Of a stretch of 64,000 bases of DNA, positions 22,986 to 32,299 are shown in pieces. The stretch covers positions 4,389,261-4,453,260 of the forward strand of contig NC_041002.1 in assembly GCF_004193775.1 (NCBI RefSeq), written 5' to 3'. This DNA is from Glycine soja. Its lineage: Eukaryota > Streptophyta > Magnoliopsida > Fabales > Fabaceae. The stretch's first letter is position 1, and each line of letters opens with the position of its first letter. The position numbers and the translations under genes are program-made. The notes under the pieces were generated by a model. The model was not told the DNA's origin. It searched no databases and was given only the letters and a program-made list of their open reading frames with translations.

Positions 22986-23600
22986 GTGGAAGGAAGACGT
23001 CTCCTGATACCACCTCTCCTAAGAGATATGTACCAATCCTTTGTTTGTGGCAGAATATCGCGTCATAATATGGGTTGCTAACCTCAACTGGTCCACGTAC
23101 CTTCAAACTTGCGGATGAGTAGGGTATGGTAGCACTTGAACACCATGCCTTACAAGCTTCACCTTTGGCCGCTCATGATGGATCTAGACGTGATTGAAGA
23201 AGGGGCAAATCAACTAGACCTCCTCCAAATGGAGTGAAAAATTTAAATGAGGTTTGAATAGGTATTTCATGCCTTGATAGTGGCGAATAGCAACACCCTT
23301 TTTTATTTTTGATTTATGTGAAGTTTGAAACAAATCAAAATGACATTTATAAAATATGTTAAATAAAAGTTTTAAATTTGACTCACATATAAATAAATCA
23401 AATTTAAATAAATTTATTTTTTTATTCATTTCTATATTATAAATTAAAATACATAATTTGTCCAGTAATATTCTCACTCTGTCAATCGAAACTCCCAATA
23501 TTCTCTTTGTTTTGTTTTCACTTCTTTGAAAGTGTATTTCATACATTACAAAAGTAACTAGTAAAAAAAAATCAACTATCTTAAACTATTAATCTTGTAT

Positions 23601-23603
<3 letters not shown>

Positions 23604-23647
<44 letters not shown>
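23604..23647. repeat. (TA)22 microsatellite
   Basis: An uninterrupted TA run of about 44 bases, inside the second copy of the tandem duplication. Confidence 0.9.
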
Positions 23648-23648
<1 letters not shown>

Positions 23649-23860
23649 CAACTTATCTCTTTTAATATGTTCTCTTTTTTTTATTTCTAAATTAAATTTC
23701 AATATTTTATATAAAAAAAATTATCAATTGAAAATAATCTTATTTACCATTTAAATTACTTTTACAAATTCAAAATATAATTTAATTATTCATTTAAATA
23801 TGTTTATTTATCATAAATTTCAATTATATAAAAATATATATCTTATCTAATAGAATATTA

Positions 23861-26850
23861 AAGTAACACCAATGAGAGTACTTACAAAAGTTACTTCACT
23901 CCAAGCAAAATTGTTTAACCTTTTTTTTTATCGGAGCAATTGACATGCTGCTTTTATAAACATGGTTGTTTAATCAAATTTATATTATAAATAACATAAT
24001 TTTTAGGTATTATAGGATTCACGTTAAACAATTACTTTAACAATAACATTAAAGTAAATTTTTATATAAAATATTTAAACTTATGTAAAATTATAAGTGT
24101 CATTAATTTAAGATACATAACTCTTTTAAATATAGATACTCTTAACCGTAAGTAAAGCCTGAATTTTAAGCAGACATTTTAGTTTGGCTCATTTATTCCA
24201 TTTATGGTAAATTAGGCAGACTTTCAAGTACTTGCTTTTAAAATACATCTACATGACATCAATCTCACTACTGGATATAATTGTTCTATTGCTTTTTTCC
24301 CATGACGATACATATAAAATGTACGTAGATGCAAGCTTTAAAATTATTCTTACTTAATACTTATATTTAAAAAAAGTATTTTTCATTTGTACGTTATATT
24401 TTGAATATATTTTAAGAAAAATAAAATTATAATTTACTAACAGTTTTTAAGAAAATAAGTAAATATATATTAACATAAGTGTATATTACTAACATATATA
24501 ATTATATACTAATATTTTAGTATCTAACATTGTACATGCTAAATAGTTATTTTTATATATTTAAAATATATAAGTTTTATGATTTTATCTTATGGATGAT
24601 GGCATGATAAACTTTATTCCTTTATCTGATTATTCTGCGAATTAATTCTTTGTCGAATCAGGTAGCACACTAACAATTCATTAAAATTATTCTTTTTATA
24701 TATATGTTATTTTTCACTACAAAAATACAACAAACAAGCTAAAGTAATTTTAAAATAACAATGGAAAAATAGTGTGCTAAGTGAGCTAACCTATCTCTCT
24801 TTATTTTTTTTATTACTAAGAGTTTACGTGATTGGATATGAGGGCTCATCAGGAGCAAGATAGACAATTTCTCGTCCATTGGATTGGTCTATTTTTAAAA
24901 TAAAGTAATATATTCCGTTGTTACTTTATCATATTTAAGTTGAAAATCGAATATCATACCTTAATTAAGAGACTTAAGTATGGAACCACTTTGCCAATAA
25001 ATTTTGCTGGTATAAGTGTTTTGAAACTATGTTTGAAAGTAAAATTAATTTAGATTATATTTGACTATTTTTTTAAAATATGTTTGACGCTAAAAAAATC
25101 TAAAAATAAGTTTTAAATAAACAAGAGTTAAGAAATTTTTCTAAATTTATAAGCTTAACATAAAGTTCCTAAACTTTAATTTAAATGTGAATTAATATTC
25201 GTAGAATCTTTTTGGATCGATCTTCAATCCATCCCTGATAACGACTCAGCACGATCTAGAACTCAACATTGTGTCCAACCATAAATCATATCAAATTATC
25301 AATGTAACACTTTAATCCACCAAAAAAGAAAAAAGTAAGACGATGTAATGTGAAGAAAAGAGATGGCCTAAGTTTCTATTTAGTAAAGTCTGAACGGTTG
25401 GATTATAGAGAACATTTTTTTTTTTCGATAGGCTGATAGTGACTTATATCTTATTAGCCAACAACGTTTTTCTATTAGTCGCGACTAATAGAAAAATTTG
25501 GGGCATAAATACTTTTTCCCTTTAAATTTGGGGCACTCAACCTACTTTAAAAGTGATTATTTTTGTCTCTTAATTAAAAAATAATGTACAGTTTTTCAAT
25601 TAAAAAATAATTAAATTTAACTATATTATGTAATAAAAATAGCATAACTTTAATTTTAAGTGTTAACTAAGTTTTAATCCTTAAAATTTTTTTAAATTTT
25701 GGTTTTTAGTCTTTAAATAAAAATTTGAGATATTAATGTCTCTTAATTTTTTTCGTCGAGATTTTTAGTCGTTGAATAAAAGTTTAATTGATTAAAGTTT
25801 CTAAACATAAAAAAATGATTTTTAGTTTTTAGACAAAAATTTGAACCTGTTATTTTTATTTATTTGATATGATTTTCAGAATTAAAAATTGGATTTTTAA
25901 AAATTTTAAGTACCTTGATCAGATAATTTTTTGTTCAGTGACTAAAAACTTTAATGAAAAAAAAAGTTGAGAAATATTGATCAATCAAACTTTTGATCAG
26001 GAACTAAAAATCAATTTTTGAAAAATTTAGGGACGAAAAGCTTAATTAATCCTAATTTTACACTAGCCATCATTTGTTACAAAAGAATTATTATTTATTG
26101 AATATACATTTTAATTTATTTAATTTTATATTAAAACATGCATGCATAAGAAGTGCAAAAGAAATATTTGATCATTTTCTTCTTCATATTAATCATGTGA
26201 AGTCAGTCACATTCTTATTATGATTATATGTTTTAAAACTAGAGTTATATTTCCAATCATTGTAAAGTTAGATTAATTATTTTTTATTTTTCTCTATTTT
26301 TTAAATGTTAATAAACATAGTAAAGGGATCTAACTCAATTTAAGTGCACTCTAATAATTGTGTGCTCAATTAGTCTAGATGGATTTCTCCAAATCTTACT
26401 CCTAACTTTACTCCAAATCATACCATGTAGTAAAACACAAGCTGATCACAAAAAAAGATGTTGTCATGGCAAGTTTTTTCGTAGACCTTGGCCGTTTCAA
26501 TAAGCTTGAACATCATTTGTTGACTTGATTCACTTGTCTCTTAACACCACTTGACACCAATCATAAACAAAGGGAGTTATGTTTGCACCAAAAACACTGT
26601 TAAATAATACTGGGAACTGGACTGCTAATAATACAGTAGAAAAATCTGTTATACAGCATATTTTGTTAAATTCTTGAAATCGGCTAAGTATATCAAATAG
26701 CATGTAAAGTTTGAGACAAGAAGACATGGAATTGGGGGATATAGGAGAGTTACATTATTTTTTTTCTAATTGAATTGCTTTTTGGTTACAACATACATGT
26801 AACTTGTGAATGACAACTCTGGTGATTTTAAGTTTGAAGCGGTCATAATT
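23861..26850. other. AT-rich intergenic DNA
   Basis: No gene seen. It contains the MITE-like element at 25661-26052, and a CACTACAAAAATAC sequence at 24716 that resembles a CACTA-type terminus but has no visible partner. Confidence 0.45.
25661..26052. mobile_element. MITE-like element, GTTAACTAAGTTTTAATCC ends
   Basis: The left arm TGTTAACTAAGTTTTAATCC is matched at the right by reverse GGATTAATTAAGCTTTTCGTC. Inside, 'TTTTTAGTC' and 'GACTAAAAA' motifs alternate. It is about 390 bp, non-coding, and similar in style to 38099-38472 and 40841-41237. Confidence 0.45.
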
Positions 26851-26857
26851 TTTTGCA

Positions 26858-26940
26858 GGCCGTAAAGGTTGTAACCATGCAGCATGATGATGAACTTTGG
26901 GAACAATTAATCAAGCAATGCATTCAGAAACCTGACATGG
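26858..26940 (+). pseudogene. isolated VPS41-like exon
   Basis: Between a TTTTTTGCAG acceptor and a GTATAA donor the frame reads AVKVVTMQHDDELWEQLIKQ followed by CIQKPDM. I recognise QHDDELWEELIKQC as a segment of VPS41, the HOPS subunit for vacuolar fusion, in the part that resembles clathrin heavy-chain repeats. No other convincing VPS41 exon is seen on either side; the next acceptor gives only VG before the frame diverges. It is therefore a gene fragment, possibly captured by the neighbouring CACTA-type element. Confidence 0.6.
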
Positions 26941-27330
26941 TATAATCATAACTAAATTTTATTCAAATAAAATGCTTGCATGACTGCACATGTATGACGT
27001 GTTGCATTTAAGCTTTTGTATAATGACTAGGATTACTTATTACTCTTTAACCATGTAAAGATTACCTCCTTTTTGTATTTAATGCTTTATATAGTTTTTT
27101 AGATAAAAGGATAAGCTAATGCAAGGAAAAAATTATGGACTGGACCTCCTTTTTTTATTTTTATTCAAAAGTTGTAAACCTTGTGCACTAAAATTTATTT
27201 GTATTCATCTAATTTTTACAACTGTGTTTTACAAACCGAAAAAGGAAGAGACAAATAACTGGCCCCGTATTCTATTATTTACATATTCCTGCTCTTTTTC
27301 AAGCTGCTTTTAACTTCATTCTTCTAATTA

Positions 27331-27740
27331 ATTAACAGGTTGGTCAATGCTTTATTATTTTGGCTTTCTATGCAAGAGTTACATACATAAGTACTTCATA
27401 CCAAGATCCTGTTGTAGAGGTAAATTAATTATTACCCTTACATACATAACTACTTCATACAAGGTAAATTATTTTGGTAAAACTTATCATTGATACTTGA
27501 CAATAATAATTTTAAAATTATTACTCATTCCTGGGTTTTACTAAATTAACAGGTTGATGAATGATTTATGGCTTTCTGTGCAACATTTAGATACATAACT
27601 ACTTCACACAAGGGTCCTGTTGTAGAGGTAAATTATTACCCTGGCATTACGAGTATAAAGAAGGTCAATTATTTTGGTAATACTTATCATTGATACTTGA
27701 CAATAATAATTTTCAAATTATTACTCATTCTTAGGTTTTA
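27331..27740. repeat. two direct repeats of about 210 bp, each with an exon-like core
   Basis: 27331-27542 and 27543-27740 align. Each has AACAG|GTTG at the start of a 70-85 bp block ending GTTGTAGAG|GTAAATTA, so each block has a good acceptor and donor. The first reads VGQCFIILAFYARVTYIST then YQDPVVE; the second has a stop. I do not recognise the peptide. Both repeats continue into the intron-like CTTATCATTGATACTTGAC segment. Confidence 0.6.
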
Positions 27741-27960
27741 GTTAATTTAATATTATATAATTATATTTATTGATTATTAGTATCATAGATAATTTTTATT
27801 GCTCATTCTTAAGTTTTGGTTAATTTAATATTATATAATTATATTTATTGATTATTAGTAACATAGATAATTTTTATTACTAATTCTTAGGTTTTAGTTA
27901 ATTTAATATTATATAATTATATTTATTGATTATTAGTAATATAGATAATTTTGTATTTAT
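27731..27960. repeat. 78-bp tandem repeat, three copies
   Basis: Units start at 27731, 27809 and 27887 with TTAGGTTTTAGTTAATTTAA or one-to-two-base variants. Unit length is 78 bp and the copies differ by a few bases, so the array is recent. Confidence 0.85.
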
Positions 27961-27997
27961 AAATAATTATTATTAATGAACCTAAAATTTTATCTAC

Positions 27998-28453
27998 AGG
28001 TTCATCTCTTTTTTACATCGGTACTGACATAAGCTTCGATGTAAGAAGATGTTGTTTCTAAGACAGTGGTTACGCCAGCACCATCTTTGAAAGCTCATCT
28101 TACTACATCGGTGGTTACGCGACAAACGACTTAGAAAGCACATCTTATTACGTCGGTGCTAAACCTGACACCATAGTTGAAAATCCATCTTTCAAATATG
28201 GTCATGACGTAAGCAACGATTTTGAAAACACATGTTCTAAGTCGATGCTAACGTCACCACCGTAGTCGAAGGTCACCTTTTTACATCAGTGGTTGGGAAA
28301 GGACCGATGTAGAAATCATTGTATTTATACAACGGTCTATTGTTGACCGTTGTTGAAACTTTTTACTTTCAACAACGTTACAATCAAAAATGGTTGACCA
28401 TCGTCTTTGAATACTCATTTCGACCAATGTAGAAAGCGTGTTTTCTAGTAGTG
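27998..28453. mobile_element. CACTA-type transposon right end with subterminal repeats
   Basis: The right end in reverse begins CACTACTAGAAAACACGCTT, the form of an En/Spm (CACTA) terminus. Inward lie many copies of a TACATCGGT / ACCGATGTA motif in both orientations (about 28014, 28110, 28148, 28293, 28302), which act as transposase binding sites in that superfamily. The left end was not found in the window, so the element is truncated or its other end has decayed. Confidence 0.62.
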
Positions 28454-28516
28454 TATCTCGTAGTAGCTTGTTATTTAAGTTTGTTTTATGTAACAACCTA
28501 TCATCTATGAAGAATT

Positions 28517-29180
28517 TGTTAGAAAAATAAAATAAAATAAAATAAATGAGAAGAAAATGCAAAGTCTTAACTTAAATAATAATACAACAGTAGCAAAATC
28601 TTGCTATCATGAATCAACAATACACTATATCATACACTAAAGCATAAAGAAAAATAAGTCAAGGGAGAAATTTTGTTAGCCTGGGTTGAAGCGCGTTTAC
28701 GCTAACCTTAGAGAAAAATGCTCTTATTGCACTGGTAGAAAAATCCGATTGTACTCCTCTTCCAAGATACGACAAGCTGTTGGTTCTGATCGTGTGCAAC
28801 GAAAAGACCCCCAAACCTTCTAAACACCAATGCTCCTGCTCTCAAAAATAAGTTTTTATAAGAAAAGGAAGAGAAAAATTTAGAGAGAAAGAAATCAAAT
28901 TGTTTTTATGCTTGTGTGTTTTCTAGAAAGGAGGAAAGAGATATATATAGACATAGACTCCCTCACGCAACAACAAAAATCTGACTGTTGGAAACTAACT
29001 TACAAATATCAAAACAAACGTAACAAATTGCATCAACCCATTAAAGCAAAATTTTAGAAAAGATAGGAAATCTAATTTTACATAACAGATTATAAAACAA
29101 ATAGTTTATTTTATATAAACAAAAAAAAGATGAGTAACATTTTTATAAATTTTAAATTATAAAACAAATATTTACTAACA
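28517..29180 (-). repeat. LTR A of the copia element (664 bp)
   Basis: TG..CA termini with a TGTTAG/CTAACA terminal inverted hexamer. It carries motifs shared with LTR B: the GTGTTTAGAAGGTTTGGGG region, TCTTGGGAGAGAAGTGCAAT-like sequence, and an ATTTTATTTTATTTT tract near the U5 end. Confidence 0.8.
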
Positions 29181-29677
29181 TTCCCCCACATAATTTAAAA
29201 TTTTAAAATATTTTTTAAAAATAATTTGTATAGAAATGTAAAAGAAAGAGCATGCGATATTGCATTTCGGTATAAGGAACCTTCTGGGTTTGAGCCTTAT
29301 ACATAGTGTTTATGAACTTCCACCCGAGATAAATGTAGTGACTTAATTGTCTTGAACTGCACCTTCTTTAACTGGACTTTAGTACACAACCCCTATAATA
29401 TTGACGTTCATTTAGGTTCTAATAAGTGGTCACACGTTACACGACCTTGCGCATGTATCTTGTTTCGTGAGTGTCACTTAGAGATTAGTCCATATCTCAG
29501 TGACAGCCCCACCACCACACTCACTAGGTGAATCCTCAAAGAGTGGTTTGTGACCCTTACCCTTACAATAATTGTCATCGGATTCATTAAGAGGTATTTT
29601 TTTTTACCAAAAAATACACATATATAAATACCTCAACCTTAATATTGTCACACGGAGACGGGTGTCCATTGTTGTAA

Positions 29678-30718
29678 CTAAATAATGGGCTCTAGTTTCA
29701 TTTCCCTCGACAACTCAAGTACTTGTTGATGCGTCAATCCTTTTGTAAGCGGATCCACAATATTGTTTTCTGACTTGACAAAGTCAAGAGAAATGACACC
29801 ATGAGAAATCAAATTTCTAATAGATTTATGTCTCACTCTTAAGTGTCTTCTTTTTTCATTAAAATTTTTGCTAGTAACTTTAGATATAGCAACTTGACTA
29901 TCACAATGCATTGGAATTGGAGGTATAGGCTTATTCAATAATGACAAATAACATAACAAATTTTTAAGAAATTCGGTCTCACTAATAGCAGTATCTAAAG
30001 CAATAATTTTTGCTTCCATGGTAGAACGTGAAATAATAGTTTGTTTAGCAAATTTCTATGATATTGTACCACCAGCTAAAATAAAGACATAACCACTTGT
30101 TGATTTTGTTTCATTAGAATCAGAAATCCAATTTTTATTAGTTTTAAGAGAACTCATTTCATCATTAATAGCTTCTTTCCAAAAAGATACATCAATTGAT
30201 CTCATGGCCTTACCATAAGTTTTAGGATCATCTTTAAGTAGAAAAGAGCAAAATTCAAAACCAAAATCATTAACCTTTTTAGATCTTTTACTTCTCCTAG
30301 GTTCAAAAACAATGTCCTTATTAGCATCACTACAAGATGATAAATTAAAACAAGAAGTATCACAAATAGATTTAGACAATTTATTTTCCAAAGGAAAAGC
30401 ATTTTCAAAGAAAGTGACATCTCTAGATTCCATAATAGTATCATTAGAAATTTCGAATACTTCTAAATTAACAATCAAGAATCTATAAGTAATACTATGC
30501 AAAGAATATCCAACAAAAACATAATCAACAGTTTTGGTCCAATTTTCCTTTTCATATTAATAAGAATGTTAACCTTTGCTAGATATCCCCACACTTTAAG
30601 ATATTTAAGATTTTGTTCTCTTTTTCTCCATAGCTCATAAGGGGTTTTTTTAAAAAAATTATAAGGTACTTTAGTAAGAATATGACATGCAGAATATAAA
30701 GCTTCACCCAAGTGTTCA
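29678..30718 (-). pseudogene. copia integrase C-terminus / RT N-terminus fused to RNase H
   Basis: From 30711 the frame reads GEALYSACHILTKVPYNFFK and LKYLKVWGYLAKV, the C-terminal integrase region. It then passes a PRRSKRSKK segment and EAINDEMSSLKTNKNW, the first residues of the copia reverse transcriptase. The next residues are SDSNETKSTSGYVF, the start of RNase H, so almost all of the reverse transcriptase is missing. After a frame break near 30056-30020, RNase H continues with SRSTMEAKIIALDTA, then HCDSQVAISKVTSKN and DFVKSENNIVDPLTKGLT. There is also a frame change near 30475-30500. Not functional. Confidence 0.8.
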
Positions 30719-30790
30719 TTTTATTATTTTGTGTGTTGTATTTTCATATGTTTATTTTTTTATTTTAAAATTTTAAATTATGTGGGGAAA

Positions 30791-31388
30791 TGTTAGTAAA
30801 TATTTGTTTTATAATTTAAAATTTATAAAAATATGTTACTCATATTAATTCTGTTTATAAATGATTTGTTTTAGAATCTGTTATGTGAGTTAGTTTCCAA
30901 TGGTTAGATTTTTTGTTGTTGTATAAGGGTCTATGCCGATATATATATATCTCTTTCCTCCTCTCTAGAAGACACACAAGCATAAAAATAATTTGATTTC
31001 TTTCTCTCTACATTTTTCTCTTCCTTTTCTTATAAAAACTTATTTTTGAGAGCAAGAACATTGGTGTTTAGAAGGTTTGGGGATCTTTTCGCTGCGCACG
31101 ATCGGAACCAACTAGTTGTCATATCTTGGGAGAGAAGTGCAATCGAATTTTCTTACTAATACAGTGGTGGCGTTTTCTCTCTAAGGATAGTGTTTGTGCG
31201 CTTTACCCCAGACTAATTAAAAATTTCTCCCTTAAATTATTCTCCTTCGTGCTTATTGTATGTTATATTGCATTATTGATTCATGTTCTGTCATTCTGAA
31301 GTTACTTTGATGTTGTTTTGTTATTTAATTTAAGGCTTTGGATTTTCTTCTCATTTATTTATTTTATTTTATTTTAATTTTTCTAGCA
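30791..31388 (+). repeat. LTR B of the copia element, inverted relative to LTR A (598 bp)
   Basis: Aligns over its whole length with the reverse complement of 28517-29180. The last bases are CTAGCA, followed by AAATTTC. About 40-60 bp of the element's 3' region plus the polypurine tract precede it (30740-30790); similarity to the other side then stops. Confidence 0.8.
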
Positions 31389-32068
31389 AAATTTCTTATG
31401 AATTTCTTATGTAACAACCCAACTTGTGCCTATAATGAATTTCTTATTGCTGATTAGAAAAAGAATACAGATTCACATGATTTTCAGAATGCAAATAGTT
31501 TGGCTAACATGTCAAATTGCTATTTGAAATCTTCTATAAAGAAAAATTCTCATAATAAATCTGCTATAGACATTCTTCATCCTTCCTCCCAAAGTTACAA
31601 ACTCAGCCCTTATTATCATAAAATGAAGTGCATCAAGCTGCCTTCACTATTTTGTGCTGCATTTGTTTTCAGCTTTTTTAAATGTCTAATCATCTCACCC
31701 AGCAAGGTTGCCTGTCCAACCGAGTTCACAAGTATACAAAGAAAAACTCATATTTATAACCTATGAATGAATACTTCAACAGTGAGTTTGTAATGACATG
31801 AGTTTCACTATTGAAAGCATGAGGAAAACAGAGTTGGATAGTTAATGCCTAGTAAAAAGTCATGCAAAAAGAGTGTTATGTCTATGCTTTATTTTATATC
31901 AATGATAGATGTTCAATTATATTGTCCTCATGACCCTAGTAATCCACGACATTTGCACAATTAATTGCAAACTGAATAATATCTGCACTGGTACGTGCTC
32001 CGATTCATGTTTTGAATCGATTGCAATTTTCAGCCAAGGCTCAGACACCGATATATCAAGCATGAAGA
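31389..32068. other. intergenic, no gene recognised
   Basis: Plus-strand frames at 31500-31766 and 31909-32142 have no recognisable domain. This is probably the 3' side of the orphan minus-strand exon pair. Confidence 0.4.
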
Positions 32069-32291
32069 TCATGGGTAATTTGCTTCATCTTCACCAACAA
32101 ATTCACGAAAAAAGTATCCGTAAGGATAGAACCCAAAATTAGCATAGTCGTCTTCATAGCGACGCATAAAAGGGTATGCAGTTAAATTGCAAATTATTAT
32201 GTGTTCTACTTGGTTCATCAGACAGCAAACAAAATAAAGAGTTATTCAGTACCTTGGGTCATTGTCTACCACAATGTGCATCAAACGTAGC
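32069..32291 (-). pseudogene. orphan pair of terminal exons, unrecognised protein
   Basis: A 39-nt exon-like block (32291-32253) between a CGTAG acceptor and a GTACTG donor reads LRLMHIVVDNDP. After a gap of about 75 bp, 32178-32069 reads YPFMRRYEDDYANFGFYPYG then FFREFVGEDEANYP and a TGA stop. The second block is rich in aromatic residues and well-formed as a C-terminus, but the acceptor before it is not AG (CTGCAT), so splicing looks broken. No upstream exons are visible. I do not recognise the family. Confidence 0.4.
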
Positions 32292-32299
32292 CTACGTTT

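Larger units (their letters stand above)
19947..23307. mobile_element. Mutator-like element (MULE) with plant mobile domain gene, degenerate
   Basis: The empty site in the first tandem copy defines the ends. The left flank 9-mer TTTGAGTTA (19938-19946) and right flank TTTGATTTA (23308-23316) match 8 of 9, as expected for the 9-bp target duplication of Mutator elements; the empty site has TATGAGTTA at 18852-18860. The left terminus reads AAGGGTTGCTATTGG and the right terminus, in reverse, AAGGGTGTTGCTATTCG (starting at 23300, so the last 7 bases are uncertain). Inside are a plus-strand transposase-associated fragment (20909-21325), a minus-strand plant mobile domain fragment (21890-22985), an Asn/Trp-rich minus-strand remnant (20520-20900) and a palindrome array. 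No intact transposase core is visible. The element is about 3.36 kb and non-functional. Confidence 0.72.
19713..23860. repeat. tandem duplication, second copy split by a Mutator-like element
   Basis: A' is 19713-19946 and B' starts at 23317. Joining them recreates the A-B junction seen at 18860/18861 in the first copy. B' also contains a (TA)n run at 23604-23647 that the first copy lacks, and similarity fades after about 23600. Confidence 0.7.
28517..31388 (-). mobile_element. Ty1/copia element, internally deleted, with inverted LTRs
   Basis: LTR A (28517-29180) is the 3' LTR of a minus-strand element: read on that strand it starts TGTTAGTAAATATTTG, ends CTAACA, and is preceded by the polypurine tract TGTGGGGGAA at 29190-29181. 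LTR B (30791-31388) is on the plus strand, begins with the same TGTTAGTAAATATTTG, ends CTAGCA, and is preceded by its own TGTGGGGAAA tract at 30781-30790. Both polypurine tracts and U3 ends therefore face inwards. The outer flanks are GAATT and AAATT, 4 of 5 matching. The minus-strand coding remnant fills 29678-30718. There is no primer binding site, gag or protease. Confidence 0.78.

Noticed and set aside
24716..24745. CACTACAAAAATAC as the left end of the CACTA element at 28453
   Set aside because: Beyond the first six bases it does not match the right terminus (CACTACTAGAAAAC), and the 3-bp flanks (TTT and TAT) differ.
27339..27425. Next VPS41 exon after 26858-26940
   Set aside because: Only the first two residues (VG) agree with the expected continuation; the rest does not resemble VPS41.
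28681..31240. Two independent solo copia LTRs in opposite orientation
   Set aside because: Each LTR keeps its polypurine tract on the inner side and minus-strand coding sequence lies directly between them, so they are parts of one structure and not solo remnants.
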